Below, in pieces: positions 10,412 through 19,799 of a DNA stretch of 64,000 nucleotides. The stretch comes from Ariolimax columbianus (lineage: Eukaryota > Mollusca > Gastropoda > Stylommatophora > Arionidae), in contig JAVGWX010000005.1 in NCBI GenBank assembly GCA_036924085.1, positions 42,415,664-42,479,663 on the forward strand, written 5' to 3'. The notes below the pieces were generated by a model, which was not told the DNA's origin, ran no database searches, and saw nothing but the letters and a program-made list of their open reading frames with translations. Positions within the stretch are counted from its first letter, which is position 1. Every line of letters begins with the position of its first letter. The position numbers and the translations under genes were made by a program.

Positions 10412-13400
10412 TCAGACAGTAACCATTATTTTTTCGAAAAAAGCAGCGGTCATCCTGAGACTCTCGCCACTACCATACAGCTTGTCTTGCAGTTCCACTG
10501 GCAATGGCCACATCTGCTCTCTCTGATCCTCGTATGTCGGGCAGTTCTGCAGCAGATGTTCAGTGGTCATTTTACCAGTACCGCATGGGCATTCGTCGGT
10601 ACACCCTATCTTCAGATTGTTGAATAGGTGGTACCTCAGTCTGTTGTGGCCAGTGCGAAGTCTGAAGACAACGACCTGCTCTCTTCGGTTCAACTGGTAA
10701 TAGGCATCGTTTTTGGTGTAACCAGTATGTTCGGTTTCCCATTTGGACATGTATCTGGCTTTGATAAGCCGTTTTGACTCTTCGTACGTCATACTGGTAT
10801 CTTTTTGTGGTAGCCTTGCACCTTCTTTTGCCAGTCTGTCTGCCTCCTCGTTGCCTTGGATGTTGCAGTGTGACGGAACCCACTGTACCACCACCCTTTT
10901 TGGTGCGGACTGCTGGCACAGTTTGCAGAGTGCTGCTCTTAAGTCATTAAGCTCAGTGTTCTTCTGGCTTTTTAGCGCTGTGACTACTTCGAGAGCATCT
11001 GTCAGCAAGACTATATGGCTCTCATTTTCACTGTGTGTTACCATTTCTTCCACTGCCGCCCTCAGTGCCTCTGCCTCTGCTCTGAAATTGCTTGTGTACT
11101 TACCAGTAGCGAATGACAGTGTTATTTTTCTGCCATTTGGTAGGTTCAGGAATGCTCCTGCCCCTCCGTTCTGTGTAGTGTTTGTTACAGAACCGTCGGT
11201 GTATGCATGGGTCCAGTCCATGCTTGGGTAGCTTTTCGTTATGAAGCTTAGGGTAGTGTCTCTCCTTTCTTTCTCACTCTGGCAGTTTTTGTTTGCAATA
11301 CCTGGTATATTTTCTACCACCTCTGGAAATATATCCTGCCTCCAAGTAGGTTTTCGTACAGTAGTGATGGGTTTTGGTGTTGTTAGTGCGTTTATGGGAT
11401 CTTCGTGCATCTTTGCTTTGGCTATTTCTGCAAAGTTTCTCCGCTTCAGTTTCCCATTTCCCAGATTGTTTAGTCTCTGGTACATTGGATGGTCCGTCAG
11501 TCTTCGGAGTTTCTCTGACTGCAGCTGGGCTCTGCAGTCTCTTCTATCGGTCATGGATTGCAGTCTTGTAATCTTTTCAAGTTCTACAATTGGCGTTGAC
11601 TTCATGCCACCTGTTATAATTCTCATGGCTTGGTTTTGAAGTTTGTTAACTTTATCGAAGTTCGCCTTCGCTGCTGTTGTCCATGCCGCAATGCCATACT
11701 CGAGAACTGGTCTCACTCTTCCAGTGTACAGTTTCTTTAGTATGCTTTCGTCTGCTCCCCAGCTTGTGCCAGCAAGTTTCCTCATGATCGCCATTCTTTC
11801 TCTGGCTTTCATTCGGTTTCTCTCAATCTGACTTTTCCATGTCATGCGCCGATCAAATGTGACTCCCAGATAGGTTGGGTTGTCGTTTGGCTGCAGGATT
11901 TTGCCATTTAGGCTTAATTTGGTACTTTGGGGTTTTAATGAGAGCGAGAATATTGTGCACGTGGTTTTCTCCTCGTTTATTTTGACCAGCCATGAGTTCG
12001 CCCACTCTTCCAGCGATGTTATGGCCGTTTGCATCCGATTTCTTGCTATGGTGAGATTCTTTTCAGAGGTCCACATAGCCAGATCGTCTGCAAACATTGA
12101 GCTATGGACTCTTCTTGGTATATTCTCTGTAATATCGTTTATATATACCAGAAAGAGTGTGGGTGACAGTACTCCCCCTTGGGGTACTCCCTGCTCGAGT
12201 GTCACCTTTTTGCTCATCTGCCCTTGTACTTGGACTCTGGCCGTTCTTTGTTTGAGGTAGTGGTTGATCCACTTGTACATCTTCCCACAGACATCACTTC
12301 TTCTCAGCTTGACTCTAAGTCCGTCCTTCCAGACTTTGTCAAATGCCTTTTCCAGATCCACCCAAACAGCTACTGTGTGCTTCTGTGCCTGGTAGGCATC
12401 TTCTATCTCCTGGGCTATGAGGATGACCTGGTCCTCAGTGGATCTGTGCTGTCTAAAGCCGGCTTGCTGTGGAATTAGAATTCGTTTTTCTTCCAGATGC
12501 CACATCAGTCTGGTGTTTATCATCCGTTCCATCAGCTTGCCGACACAGCTCAGTAGGCTTATGGGCCTGTATCCATTCGGATCTGTTTTATCCTTTCCTG
12601 TTTTTGGTACTGGTACCACTATTGCATCCTTCCATGCCTGGGGTACAATACCCCTTTTCCAGCTTTGGTTCAGGACTGATAGTAGTTTTTTCTTCGCTGT
12701 TTGGCCCAGCCCCATCAGCATTTCGTTTGTTATCCCGTCTTTTCCGGGAGATTTCCTTTTCTTTAGTGTTCTCATAGCCTCTTCCATTTCGCGCATGGTT
12801 AGTTTGGCCATCATGTGCTCTTCAGGAGCCGTATTTATGTTTTCGTGTCTCTTTAGCTCTTCGCTAATGTCTGTATGCTTATCTGCAGGGACCTCGATGT
12901 GGTTTGCTCTGGCATAGTGATCGACAAAGGCGTTTGCGGCTTTCTTACCTGTGATCAAGTTCTCGCCCTGCTTGATAGTAATTTGTTTATTTGACGGGGT
13001 TTCGTCGTTCATGGCTCTGACTAGCTTCCATAGCTTGTTCCCTTCTTTGTCCAGGTTTAAACTTTCCGTTTTATTTTTCCAACTTTCTCTTGCTGTTTGC
13101 TTGAGAGTGTGTTTGTACTTCGCCGTGGCGGCTTTGAGGGCGATGTTTGCCTCCATGGATTTTTCACGTTCTGCCACGTTCCTAGCATTTGTTACTGCAT
13201 CTTCCACTTTCTGTAACTCATCATTCCAGTAGGGCTTATAGTTTTTCCTAGCTCCTCTTGGGATGGTTTCAGTGGCGGCTTGCATTTTTGCCTTGCTTAG
13301 GCTCTCTACCATGGGCTTCATTTTGGTGTTTCGTGTGTTGATGGTTTCACACAGCCCATCTGTCAGGATTGCAAATCTGTCCCAGTCGGCTCGTTTGTAA

Positions 13401-14320
13401 TTCCAACGTGGGAGCGGTTTTGTTTCCTGTGGGCCTACTTCCATGTCAATGGTTAGCCTGATCGGCCTGTGGTCGCTACCTGCCAGTTGGTTTAGCACCT
13501 GGCGGTCTATTTTATAGTGTATGTCCTGTGTGGAGAAGGCCAAATCTGGAGTCGAGGTGGTATGCCATGTTCTTGAATAGAAGCTAGGGCTATCCTCCGG
13601 CCTATTGATTAGGGAGAGATTTGCATCTATCTCCCAATCTTCCACTTCGTCACCTCTGCTGTCTGTGTCAGAGTAGCCCCATCTCTCCGAGTGGCTGTTG
13701 AAATCTCCAACTACTATGCAGTTGGAGTCTCTGACCTCCATACTCGAGAGCGATAGGTCTCTGTTTGGTGGTCCGTACAGATTGAAAATGCGGAGCTTTG
13801 TCTCTTGAGCCATTATGTCAACTCCTACAATTTCTGCTTGTCCGGTGTGATTGACAGGTACCGCGCTACTCGGTATGCTGTTTCTGGTCAGTATCAGGAC
13901 CCCTCCTTTGTGGCCTTCTCTATCTAGACGAAAGGTCTGGTATCCTCTGATTGAGAATTTATGGTTACTGTTGAGGTGTGTTTCCTGGATACATGCCACG
14001 TCAATCTTACCTTCATGCAGGTGGTGGGTTAGGGAAAGTTTTTTGTTAATGACTCCCTCCGCATTCCACTGTAATATTCTGAGGGTCTTGAAGTTTTGGC
14101 CAATAGACGTTACCCCATAGCCATGTGCCTTGACTCCACGACACATGGGTGGGTGACCACCAGTAGTCAAGGGTGGGCCCCTTCGAGGCGTGAGGCCCGG
14201 CGCTATCGCTGCCTGGCGGGTCTCCTCAGGATGAGCGCCATACGTTTTTCGAATAGGTTGTACTGCCATCATACTGTGATTTACGTTGCACTGTTTTGTT
14301 AGGCTTGCGGCCCCGTGCAT
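10412..14320 (-). CDS. LINE polyprotein: endonuclease, RT, RNase H
   Basis: This 1302-residue ORF has no stop. ATG at 14320 is the first start, with an in-frame TGA just upstream. Residues 1-80 are a basic leader of unknown role. The APE-type endonuclease (about 80-290) has N86 in LQWNAEG, E113 in CIQETH, D206/N208 in VGDFNSH and D283/H284 in SDHRP. RT (about 510-830) has KSPGKDGI, D655 in WVDLEKAFD, VPQGGVLSP and F743-D746 in FADD. RNase H (about 1035-1170) has D1042 (YTDGS), E1082, D1108, H1151 and D1161. A Cys/His motif C1240-x3-C-x-C-x8-H-x4-C1260 follows, as usual in this superfamily. All catalytic residues are present, so this may be an active element. It would nick target DNA and copy its own RNA there. 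Confidence 0.93.
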   Translation of the reverse strand: MHGAASLTKQCNVNHSMMAVQPIRKTYGAHPEETRQAAIAPGLTPRRGPPLTTGGHPPMCRGVKAHGYGVTSIGQNFKTLRILQWNAEGVINKKLSLTHHLHEGKIDVACIQETHLNSNHKFSIRGYQTFRLDREGHKGGVLILTRNSIPSSAVPVNHTGQAEIVGVDIMAQETKLRIFNLYGPPNRDLSLSSMEVRDSNCIVVGDFNSHSERWGYSDTDSRGDEVEDWEIDANLSLINRPEDSPSFYSRTWHTTSTPDLAFSTQDIHYKIDRQVLNQLAGSDHRPIRLTIDMEVGPQETKPLPRWNYKRADWDRFAILTDGLCETINTRNTKMKPMVESLSKAKMQAATETIPRGARKNYKPYWNDELQKVEDAVTNARNVAEREKSMEANIALKAATAKYKHTLKQTARESWKNKTESLNLDKEGNKLWKLVRAMNDETPSNKQITIKQGENLITGKKAANAFVDHYARANHIEVPADKHTDISEELKRHENINTAPEEHMMAKLTMREMEEAMRTLKKRKSPGKDGITNEMLMGLGQTAKKKLLSVLNQSWKRGIVPQAWKDAIVVPVPKTGKDKTDPNGYRPISLLSCVGKLMERMINTRLMWHLEEKRILIPQQAGFRQHRSTEDQVILIAQEIEDAYQAQKHTVAVWVDLEKAFDKVWKDGLRVKLRRSDVCGKMYKWINHYLKQRTARVQVQGQMSKKVTLEQGVPQGGVLSPTLFLVYINDITENIPRRVHSSMFADDLAMWTSEKNLTIARNRMQTAITSLEEWANSWLVKINEEKTTCTIFSLSLKPQSTKLSLNGKILQPNDNPTYLGVTFDRRMTWKSQIERNRMKARERMAIMRKLAGTSWGADESILKKLYTGRVRPVLEYGIAAWTTAAKANFDKVNKLQNQAMRIITGGMKSTPIVELEKITRLQSMTDRRDCRAQLQSEKLRRLTDHPMYQRLNNLGNGKLKRRNFAEIAKAKMHEDPINALTTPKPITTVRKPTWRQDIFPEVVENIPGIANKNCQSEKERRDTTLSFITKSYPSMDWTHAYTDGSVTNTTQNGGAGAFLNLPNGRKITLSFATGKYTSNFRAEAEALRAAVEEMVTHSENESHIVLLTDALEVVTALKSQKNTELNDLRAALCKLCQQSAPKRVVVQWVPSHCNIQGNEEADRLAKEGARLPQKDTSMTYEESKRLIKARYMSKWETEHTGYTKNDAYYQLNRREQVVVFRLRTGHNRLRYHLFNNLKIGCTDECPCGTGKMTTEHLLQNCPTYEDQREQMWPLPVELQDKLYGSGESLRMTAAFFEKIMVTV

Positions 14321-14407
14321 CCGATTTCAACAGGCGTTTCTGTAGGGATGCCCTCCTTAGCCTTTGGCTGTCCCCAGCCTATCTGCAAGGCAGCAGTTGT
14401 TTACGAT
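14250..14407 (-). promoter_or_regulatory. 5' leader of LINE B (putative internal promoter)
   Basis: The first 87 nt and the start-codon region are conserved in four places: here, 42551-42700, 32965-33118 and (short) 24249-24300. LINEs of this superfamily use internal promoters in their 5' UTR, so conservation fits that role; no promoter motif was proven. The segment TCGGATGCACGGGGCCGCA overlaps the ATG and resembles the body of the SINE at 9653. Confidence 0.45.
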
Positions 14408-14419
14408 TCTCGGCAGTCT
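14408..14419. repeat. Target-site duplication of LINE B, right
   Basis: Exact partner of 10375-10386. Confidence 0.9.
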
Positions 14420-15195
14420 GAAACATGACTTCAGTTGTTTTTTTTAAAAATTAATTGTAAAACCAAACATATCACAGGCTGTAGAGAATGTGTCCAAATA
14501 TGTCTGCATCTCTCTTTTGGTGATGGCAGCACGTCATCAGCAAAAAGCAAGTTTGAGATTTTTTCATTAGTTCTGTATTTAATTTCCACTCCGTTTTGGA
14601 TACAACCGTGGGAGCTAATACTGAACATGGCAGCAAACATTATGCTGAAGAATATAGTTGACAGCCGAATATCCTCATGACCTTCCAAAGTCCATCTCTG
14701 TTGACGATATCAAAAGCCTTTGTCAGGTCTACAAAAATCATGTATAGCCCACAATGCTGCTGTTGGCATTTCTCCTGAAGTTGCCGAGCTGCTAATATCA
14801 TATCCATAGTTCCTTGACCTGGTCTGAAGCCACATTGACTCTCTGGAAGAGGACGATGTTCTAGGTGAACAATTAATCGGTTGAGGCGAACTCGTGCCAG
14901 AAGTTGACAGGAGGGAGACCCCTCTGTGGTTGTTGCAGAATTGACGGTTTCTCTTTTGCTTGTATAAGTGGACAATGGTAGCACAACTGCCTACTTTGTA
15001 GATTTCAGCCGGTATCAGGTCTGCACCTGCAGCCTTCCCATTTGATAGTTGGTTGATTGCTGCTCTGACCTCAATTTTTGGAGGAACGCAAAGTTCATTG
15101 TTCAGGGGTTCCACTTCCTCGTCGCAGATGGAGGACGGTTGGTTGAGGGCCGTGCGGAGGTGTTCTGGCCAACGTTTCAGTATTTTCCGTTAACT
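14408..15195 (-). mobile_element. RTE-like LINE, RT part (upstream half of split host)
   Basis: This is the 5'-truncated upstream half of the element continued at 9255-10386. From 15195 downward it reads NGKILKRWPEHL, VRAAINQLSNGKAAGADLIP, AEIYKVG, LPESQCGFRPGQGTMDMILA, ARQLQEKCQQQHCGLYM, DLTKAFDIVNRDGLWKVM (motif A), a decayed motif B, IKYRTNEKISNLLFADDV (motif C), and finally KTTEVMFQTAE at the LINE B boundary. Several frameshifts break it. The frame continues exactly after LINE B is removed. Confidence 0.85.
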
Positions 15196-15850
15196 GTATG
15201 CGTGGTAGTCTCTAAGAAAATACAAATACGGTCTTTGAAAAGCAGAAGTGGCAAAATCAAACAATTCAATCTCTAAATATTTAGGTTTCACACTAACATC
15301 AGATGACAGACATGGTACAGGGATAAAGAAAAGGATTGCCATGTCCAAAGAAACATTCACTAAGTTGATCAATGTAATGAAAAACATAAATATCATTATA
15401 ATACACAAATTTGCTTACTAGGTGTGGTCCTTTTTTTACAATATATGTATGTGAATGTTGGACAATTAGCAATCAAATGGTAAAAAAATTTAAGGCAGTG
15501 AAAATGTGGTTTTTGAGAAGGAAATTGAAAATTGTGTTGGCAGAGAAGAAAACAAATGCTGAGGTACTGATTACTGCAGGTGTTAACCGATCGCTCTTCA
15601 AAACAATAAGAAAAAGACAAATGAGATTTATGAAACACAGAGGAGGAGGCATGGAGGAATTGGTCCTAAGTAGAAAAAAACCAGAAAGGAGAGGAAGGTA
15701 AAGAGAGAGAAAGATGTATGTGCCAGGCTTATACAACTGGGCAACAAATAATGACATGAACAACAACCTCATTAGAGACAGGAGAAGGGAAGGCCATGGT
15801 TGCCTTTGTATGTTCCAGACCAGTCACCTGCAGAAGAAGTAGTGATCCAT
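15195..15850 (+). mobile_element. LINE C-terminal RT fragment
   Basis: The + strand at 15411-15701 reads ECWTISNQMVKKFKAVKMWF, LRRKLKIVLAEKKTNAEVLI, AGVNRSLFKTIRKRQMRFMK and MEELVLSRKKPERRGR. It is followed by INLGNK..HEQQPH and PWLPLYVPDQSP-like pieces. This is the conserved C-terminal tail of a widespread animal LINE family, after the RT thumb. The N-terminal part up to about 15400 is frameshifted. It meets the RTE-like element head-on at about 15195. The family is not assigned. Confidence 0.65.
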
Positions 15851-16350
15851 TCAGTTTCTTTATTGTAGTGATGTTTCATTGGGAACACTATTAAACGATT
15901 AAAAAGAATTAATTTGTCCACCTCGTGTTTTTGTTCGTGCTTCTGAAAATAGACTGTCACAGCAGAGAGAGAGAGAAAGAGAAGCATATAAATGGTTTAA
16001 AGGTAGCTCTTCTTATATACAAAGATGCCAACTAGTTCTTCTGCTTCATCCGTATCACCTTATTGTGCATAAGCCATCATTCAATTCTCTCCAACTGTCC
16101 TGCCCTGTGCTATTTTCTCCAGTCTTTCCAACTTATCCTTGCTTATAATTCTCCCTAGGTATGTGAAACTCTACTTTATTCAGTGCTGTTCTTCTCAATT
16201 GACTGCATTTAATTTTACAATATTTATTTTTTATAAATGGATATAAAGACCTGTTTCCTGGGAGACTGTTTATTCTGCATTTGGAGTTGGCTGTGGGATA
16301 GGAGGGCTATGCCAGCTGCAAAGTCAAGCTATTAGATATTATAGCTGTCT
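15851..16350. other. Intergenic; (GA)n run and possible LINE debris
   Basis: No gene was found. A short GA-rich microsatellite lies at about 15962-15982. About 16080-16200 (-) gives a weak LINE-like FHIPRENYKQG stretch, too short to assign. Confidence 0.35.
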
Positions 16351-16360
16351 AAATAAACTT
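16351..16360. repeat. SINE family 2 target-site duplication, left
   Basis: AAATAAACTT recurs at 16608-16617 on the other side of the SINE. Confidence 0.6.
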
Positions 16361-16607
16361 GTGGAGCCGCATAGCGCAGTGGTTAGCGTGCTGACTTCGC
16401 ATCTGAGTGGTCCTGGGTTGAGGCGGTAATGTTTTTTTCAGACCGCAATGGCTCCCAGCCTTAAATAAGTACCGGTTCAGTCCGGGAAGTAAAAGCGGCA
16501 AGGGAGAGGAGATGGCTACCGCCCTCATATAGCCAAGCCTTTGAAATGTGAGATCTCTAACACCTCACACCTCTACGGCAGTAATGCTATGGGATTAAAT
16601 TTTAAAA
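16361..16607 (+). mobile_element. tRNA-derived SINE, family 2
   Basis: The + strand begins with a tRNA-like head. TAGCGCAGTGGTTAGCG is an A box, and GGTCCTGGGTTGAGGC at the right distance is a degenerate B box. A body follows with GAGATGGCTACCGCCCTCAT and CTCACACCTCTACGGCAGT, then GGGATTAAATTTTAAAAAAA as the A-rich 3' end. A 10-bp duplication flanks it. The head and body differ from the SINE at 9653, so this is a second family. A functional tRNA is excluded by the B-box change and the long 3' extension. Confidence 0.8.
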
Positions 16608-16617
16608 AAATAAACTT
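16608..16617. repeat. SINE family 2 target-site duplication, right
   Basis: Exact partner of 16351-16360. Confidence 0.6.
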
Positions 16618-17110
16618 AGCTAAATTTCATTTCTCTTATGTTGTAGTTTCTTTCAGAATCGATTCAGCAGCCAGAAAGAACAGAACAGGTGATAGAAAGC
16701 AGCATTAATGAACCTCAGATTGATTGAAATTGATTACATATTAATAAGACAATAACGAAACATAACAGACTCTTGAGGAATCTTCAATGTCTCCATAATT
16801 GTGATCATCTATGAAAGGTAATGACACAAAAAGCATCATGTAGGAAACGTCAGAAAAAAGAAAAGTCAGTAATTATCACAGATATTTTTTAATGTTTTAA
16901 AAGGAAGCAATTTGAAAAGAAAGTGAAAACATAAACAGTGAATAGACAAGAAATGTGGAAGAAAAACGATTATGTTAGCAAAGAAAACAAGCAGCTTAAT
17001 GGCACTCTGAAATTGAAGCATAAATACAATTTGGGACAAAAAATTACAGAGGATGCCCGTTGTGAAGATGAAATCAGAAATAGGATTCATTATCGCCAGA
17101 CCCATAACCT
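16618..17110. other. AT-rich intergenic, nothing recognised
   Basis: Only short open frames occur here. No repeat boundary or motif was seen. Confidence 0.35.
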
Positions 17111-18125
17111 AGACGGTCGTTAACGCACCGTTATTGCAGCTTGTCGAACCAGTTCCCGTCGTATGTCTCGATTTTTCGCCATGGTATTACTTTAGTTTCA
17201 CTTATAGACCTTTACGTCCACTCTTTTATATTGTCCTCCCATCTCTTTTTTGGTCTCCCTCTCCCACGCTTCCTAGGCACAGTGTCTTGCAGGACGGTCT
17301 TGGTCAGCCCCCACCGATCGTGGTATATGTCCATACCATGTCAATTTTTGTGTTTTTACTATAGTCAATAAGTTTTTATACTGACCTAACTCCTTCCTAA
17401 CAGTTTCAAGAACACTCTCGTTTGTAGCGCGATCCAAATATGAAATGCTAAGAATTCTTCGCAATCAACTCATTTCCATTACGTCAATTTTACGTTCTAT
17501 GGCAGCCGTCAAGAGTCCAAATCTGACACACGTAGAGTTATACCGAGGTGACCATTGTATACATTAAAGTCAGCTTCGATTTAAGGCTAATGTTCTTCTC
17601 TTTCCAGATTATTCGCAGTCTTGTCAGGGCGACCATGGCCATCGCTGTTCTTGACTGGATCTCCGCTCTAGAGTATCCCTCGGCATTCATTTCTGATCCC
17701 AGATATTTGAATCGCGTAACACTTTCTAGAGGTTCACCTTTGACCATAATCTGGTCTAAAATACCATCTGGGGCATTGATCATGATCTTACTCTTCTCTG
17801 TACTGATTTCCATCCCACATTTCTTGGCAGCATTGTCTAGGTTTGCAACTAGGCTCGCAAGTTCAGGCTCTGTTCCAGCCAGACCGGTAATGTCGGCAAA
17901 CCGGAGGTTGGTGAGTATGCGTCCACCTATACTGACCGTCCCTATGTGTTCATCCAATGCTTCTGACATAGTGCATTCTAGAAAAATATTGTGAAAAGTG
18001 TCGGAGATAGAAGACACCCCTGACGAACGCCGATTGTCGCGCGGAACCACTCACCTGTGGTCCCGTTGAGGTAAACTGCACTGCTGGAGTATAGTTTCTC
18101 AATGACGTGGGAGAGCCGCCATCCT
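17110..18125 (-). mobile_element. LINE RT fragment (palm to C-terminus)
   Basis: Reverse-strand pieces at 17538-18050 read NIFLECTMSEALDEHIGTVS, IGGRILTNLRFAD (motif C with one Asp lost to a deletion), LASLVANLDNAAKKCGMEIS, TEKSKIMINAPDG, and ESVTRFKYLGSEMNAEG. At 17273-17464 RRILSISYLDRATNESV and LLTIVKTQKLTWYGHIPRSV follow. This is a familiar animal LINE type distinct from the I-like and RTE-like ones in this window. It is frameshifted and non-functional. It faces another fragment on the + strand at 18125. Confidence 0.75.
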
Positions 18126-18490
18126 ATCTTGTACTTGCAAAAAAGGAATTCCAGGAGAAACTAAAGCTTTTCACATCAAGTAAGATCAATATTGAGCTAT
18201 CTAAAAGAATAATCATTATGCATATCTAGACCGCAGTACTGTACTGGAATATTAACTCTAATCTAAATAAAAAGAATAAAAATACCTTCAAAGATTTTTA
18301 GACGTGGTGCAAAGAGTGACAAGACAGAAAAAAAGGGCTTAATCATATAGAGACAACTAATGAAAAATATACAAAAAGATAGATTGTCTTGGCCACATTA
18401 TGATATTTAGAGAAAATACTGGAAGCCAAAATTCAAGGAACGAGAAATTGCTTACTTGACTTATTGTTAGGGAAGGAAATACAATGAGGA
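18125..18490 (+). mobile_element. LINE C-terminal RT fragment
   Basis: Broken + strand frames read KLFTSSKINIELSKRIII, TAVLYWNIN, WCKE.QDRKKGL and IVLATL..LEKILEAKIQGT. These correspond to the thumb and C-terminal part of a LINE RT (VALYGSETW...MWCYRR...GHI...LEGKIQG). It is heavily decayed, and the family is not assigned. Confidence 0.5.
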
Positions 18491-19799
18491 GGGGAACTTG
18501 TCACACTAACTCCACCCAATGAAATATCTAGCACTTCAGACCTGCTGGTAGTGCCTACCATAGGATAACCTCTACCCAATTAACACTAGTTAGATAACAC
18601 TCATTGTGATTTTTAAAATATCAAAGCCATGTTATCGTTCAATTGCAGTTAATGTAATTCTACATCGTCACTGCTATACTATGTTGGGAAGAGGTCTTCT
18701 TGACTTTTCCTTGTGACTCATAGTTTCTACATGATCAAACACATACACTTCTAAGTTGCCTCTTTTGATAGGTTACAGTATTACCATTATTTGCTCTCCT
18801 CTTGCTCATACACATGTTAACAATTAAATGTCTTAGTCAACCTGTACTTCTACAAGGGCGAATGCCCCTGTGCATGGTCCAGCTCTGGCCTTGCTTAGCG
18901 AGCTAGGCTCGAGCAACTTTTTACTCAGCTGTGTTGGTACAAGTGCCGTGGAGGGTGGTTAACTGATGTGAGAGTCCATCTCAATAGACTCAAACACTAG
19001 AGCAAAGTAGGCCCGCAGCCTATTAGGCGCCATCTATGCTGCTCTGAACAAACCACTTAACCATGGCCGATGTTATGTCATGTCACACAGCTAGTCTCCT
19101 CTTATGACATGCTCTCTGTAGGGCAGTGGTGCTATTCTTGTCCTTGTCAAACACAAAGACCTCGGCGGACCACTTGGACTACTTCAATTATAATTAGATT
19201 AAGCTCAAGACACTCAACATCCTGCAGCGTTAGAAAAATGCAGCATTTTATCGGTTGATGTCTTTTTTTAACGGGGCTCAACCTTTCCAAGAAGATTGGT
19301 CTAAAGGTTTGGATTTAAGGTGTCTTAGGCATGTCTGAGGGTAAGTCAGTAAGTAGGTTACAAACTGATAAAGAATAGCTAAAAAATGCAGTTCGTAGTT
19401 TCAAAAGGTGTCATTAGGTAGAAGAAACATCCAGCCTTGCAATTAGTTTAGGTAGATGATGCTTGGTGTCGTATCTTCCTGGGCAGCTCGGTTAACATAC
19501 ATGCTCACAGTAGAGTTTGCAAATAACAGCATGCTGTTGTGCATTTTTTGTAAATCTATTTTTTTTTACAAAAGAACTTTCTGCAAAAGATATTTGTAAG
19601 GAAATGCTTCCTGTTTATGATGATAAGTATTTGTTGCATAAAGCAGTGCATAAATCCTCTCAAGGACGCTAAAACATAGCTGATGAAACCCAAGCTGGTC
19701 GTCCTGTTGAGATTGCAGCAGAGAAGTATCTGTGTAGTGGGTGCGGGATAAGACTCAAGCAGACCGGTGTGTAATGATAGTGTTTTGTTTTGTTTCTAA
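18491..19799. other. Intergenic with one dispersed repeat
   Basis: No gene was recognised. A copy of a repeat of unknown class lies at 18838-18990 and is listed separately. A T-rich run lies at about 19556-19566. Confidence 0.35.
18838..18990 (-). repeat. Dispersed repeat of unknown class, copy 1
   Basis: On the minus strand it contains GTTGCTCGAGCCTAGCTC, CCAGAGCTGGACC, and ends TTGTAGAAGTACAGGTTGAC. The same modules in the same order occur at 27725-27865 (+) and 34005-34170 (-). No ORF or tRNA boxes were seen. Confidence 0.5.

Larger units (their letters stand above)
10387..14407 (-). mobile_element. I-like LINE, full-length copy B
   Basis: This is a complete 4021-bp non-LTR retrotransposon, bounded by perfect 12-bp duplications. 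Its 5' end reads ATCGTAAACAACTGCTGCC, the same start as the copy at 42551. The 5' UTR is only 87 nt, one ORF fills 97% of the length, and the 3' UTR is about 25 nt including the (GAA)n tail. There is no separate ORF1 upstream. The intact ORF and exact flanks suggest recent insertion. The domain order (APE endonuclease, RT, RNase H) fits the I superfamily (I, Ingi, Nimb and related clades); the exact clade is unplaced. Confidence 0.92.

Noticed and set aside
11241..12917. Several open frames of 60-166 codons on the + strand over LINE B (and mirrored ones over LINE E)
   Set aside because: They are antisense shadows of the long LINE frame. They recur wherever the LINE occurs and have no motifs of their own.
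16361..16440. Possible tRNA gene
   Set aside because: A- and B-box-like sequences are present, but there is no complete cloverleaf. The sequence continues into a SINE body with an A-rich tail and flanking duplication.
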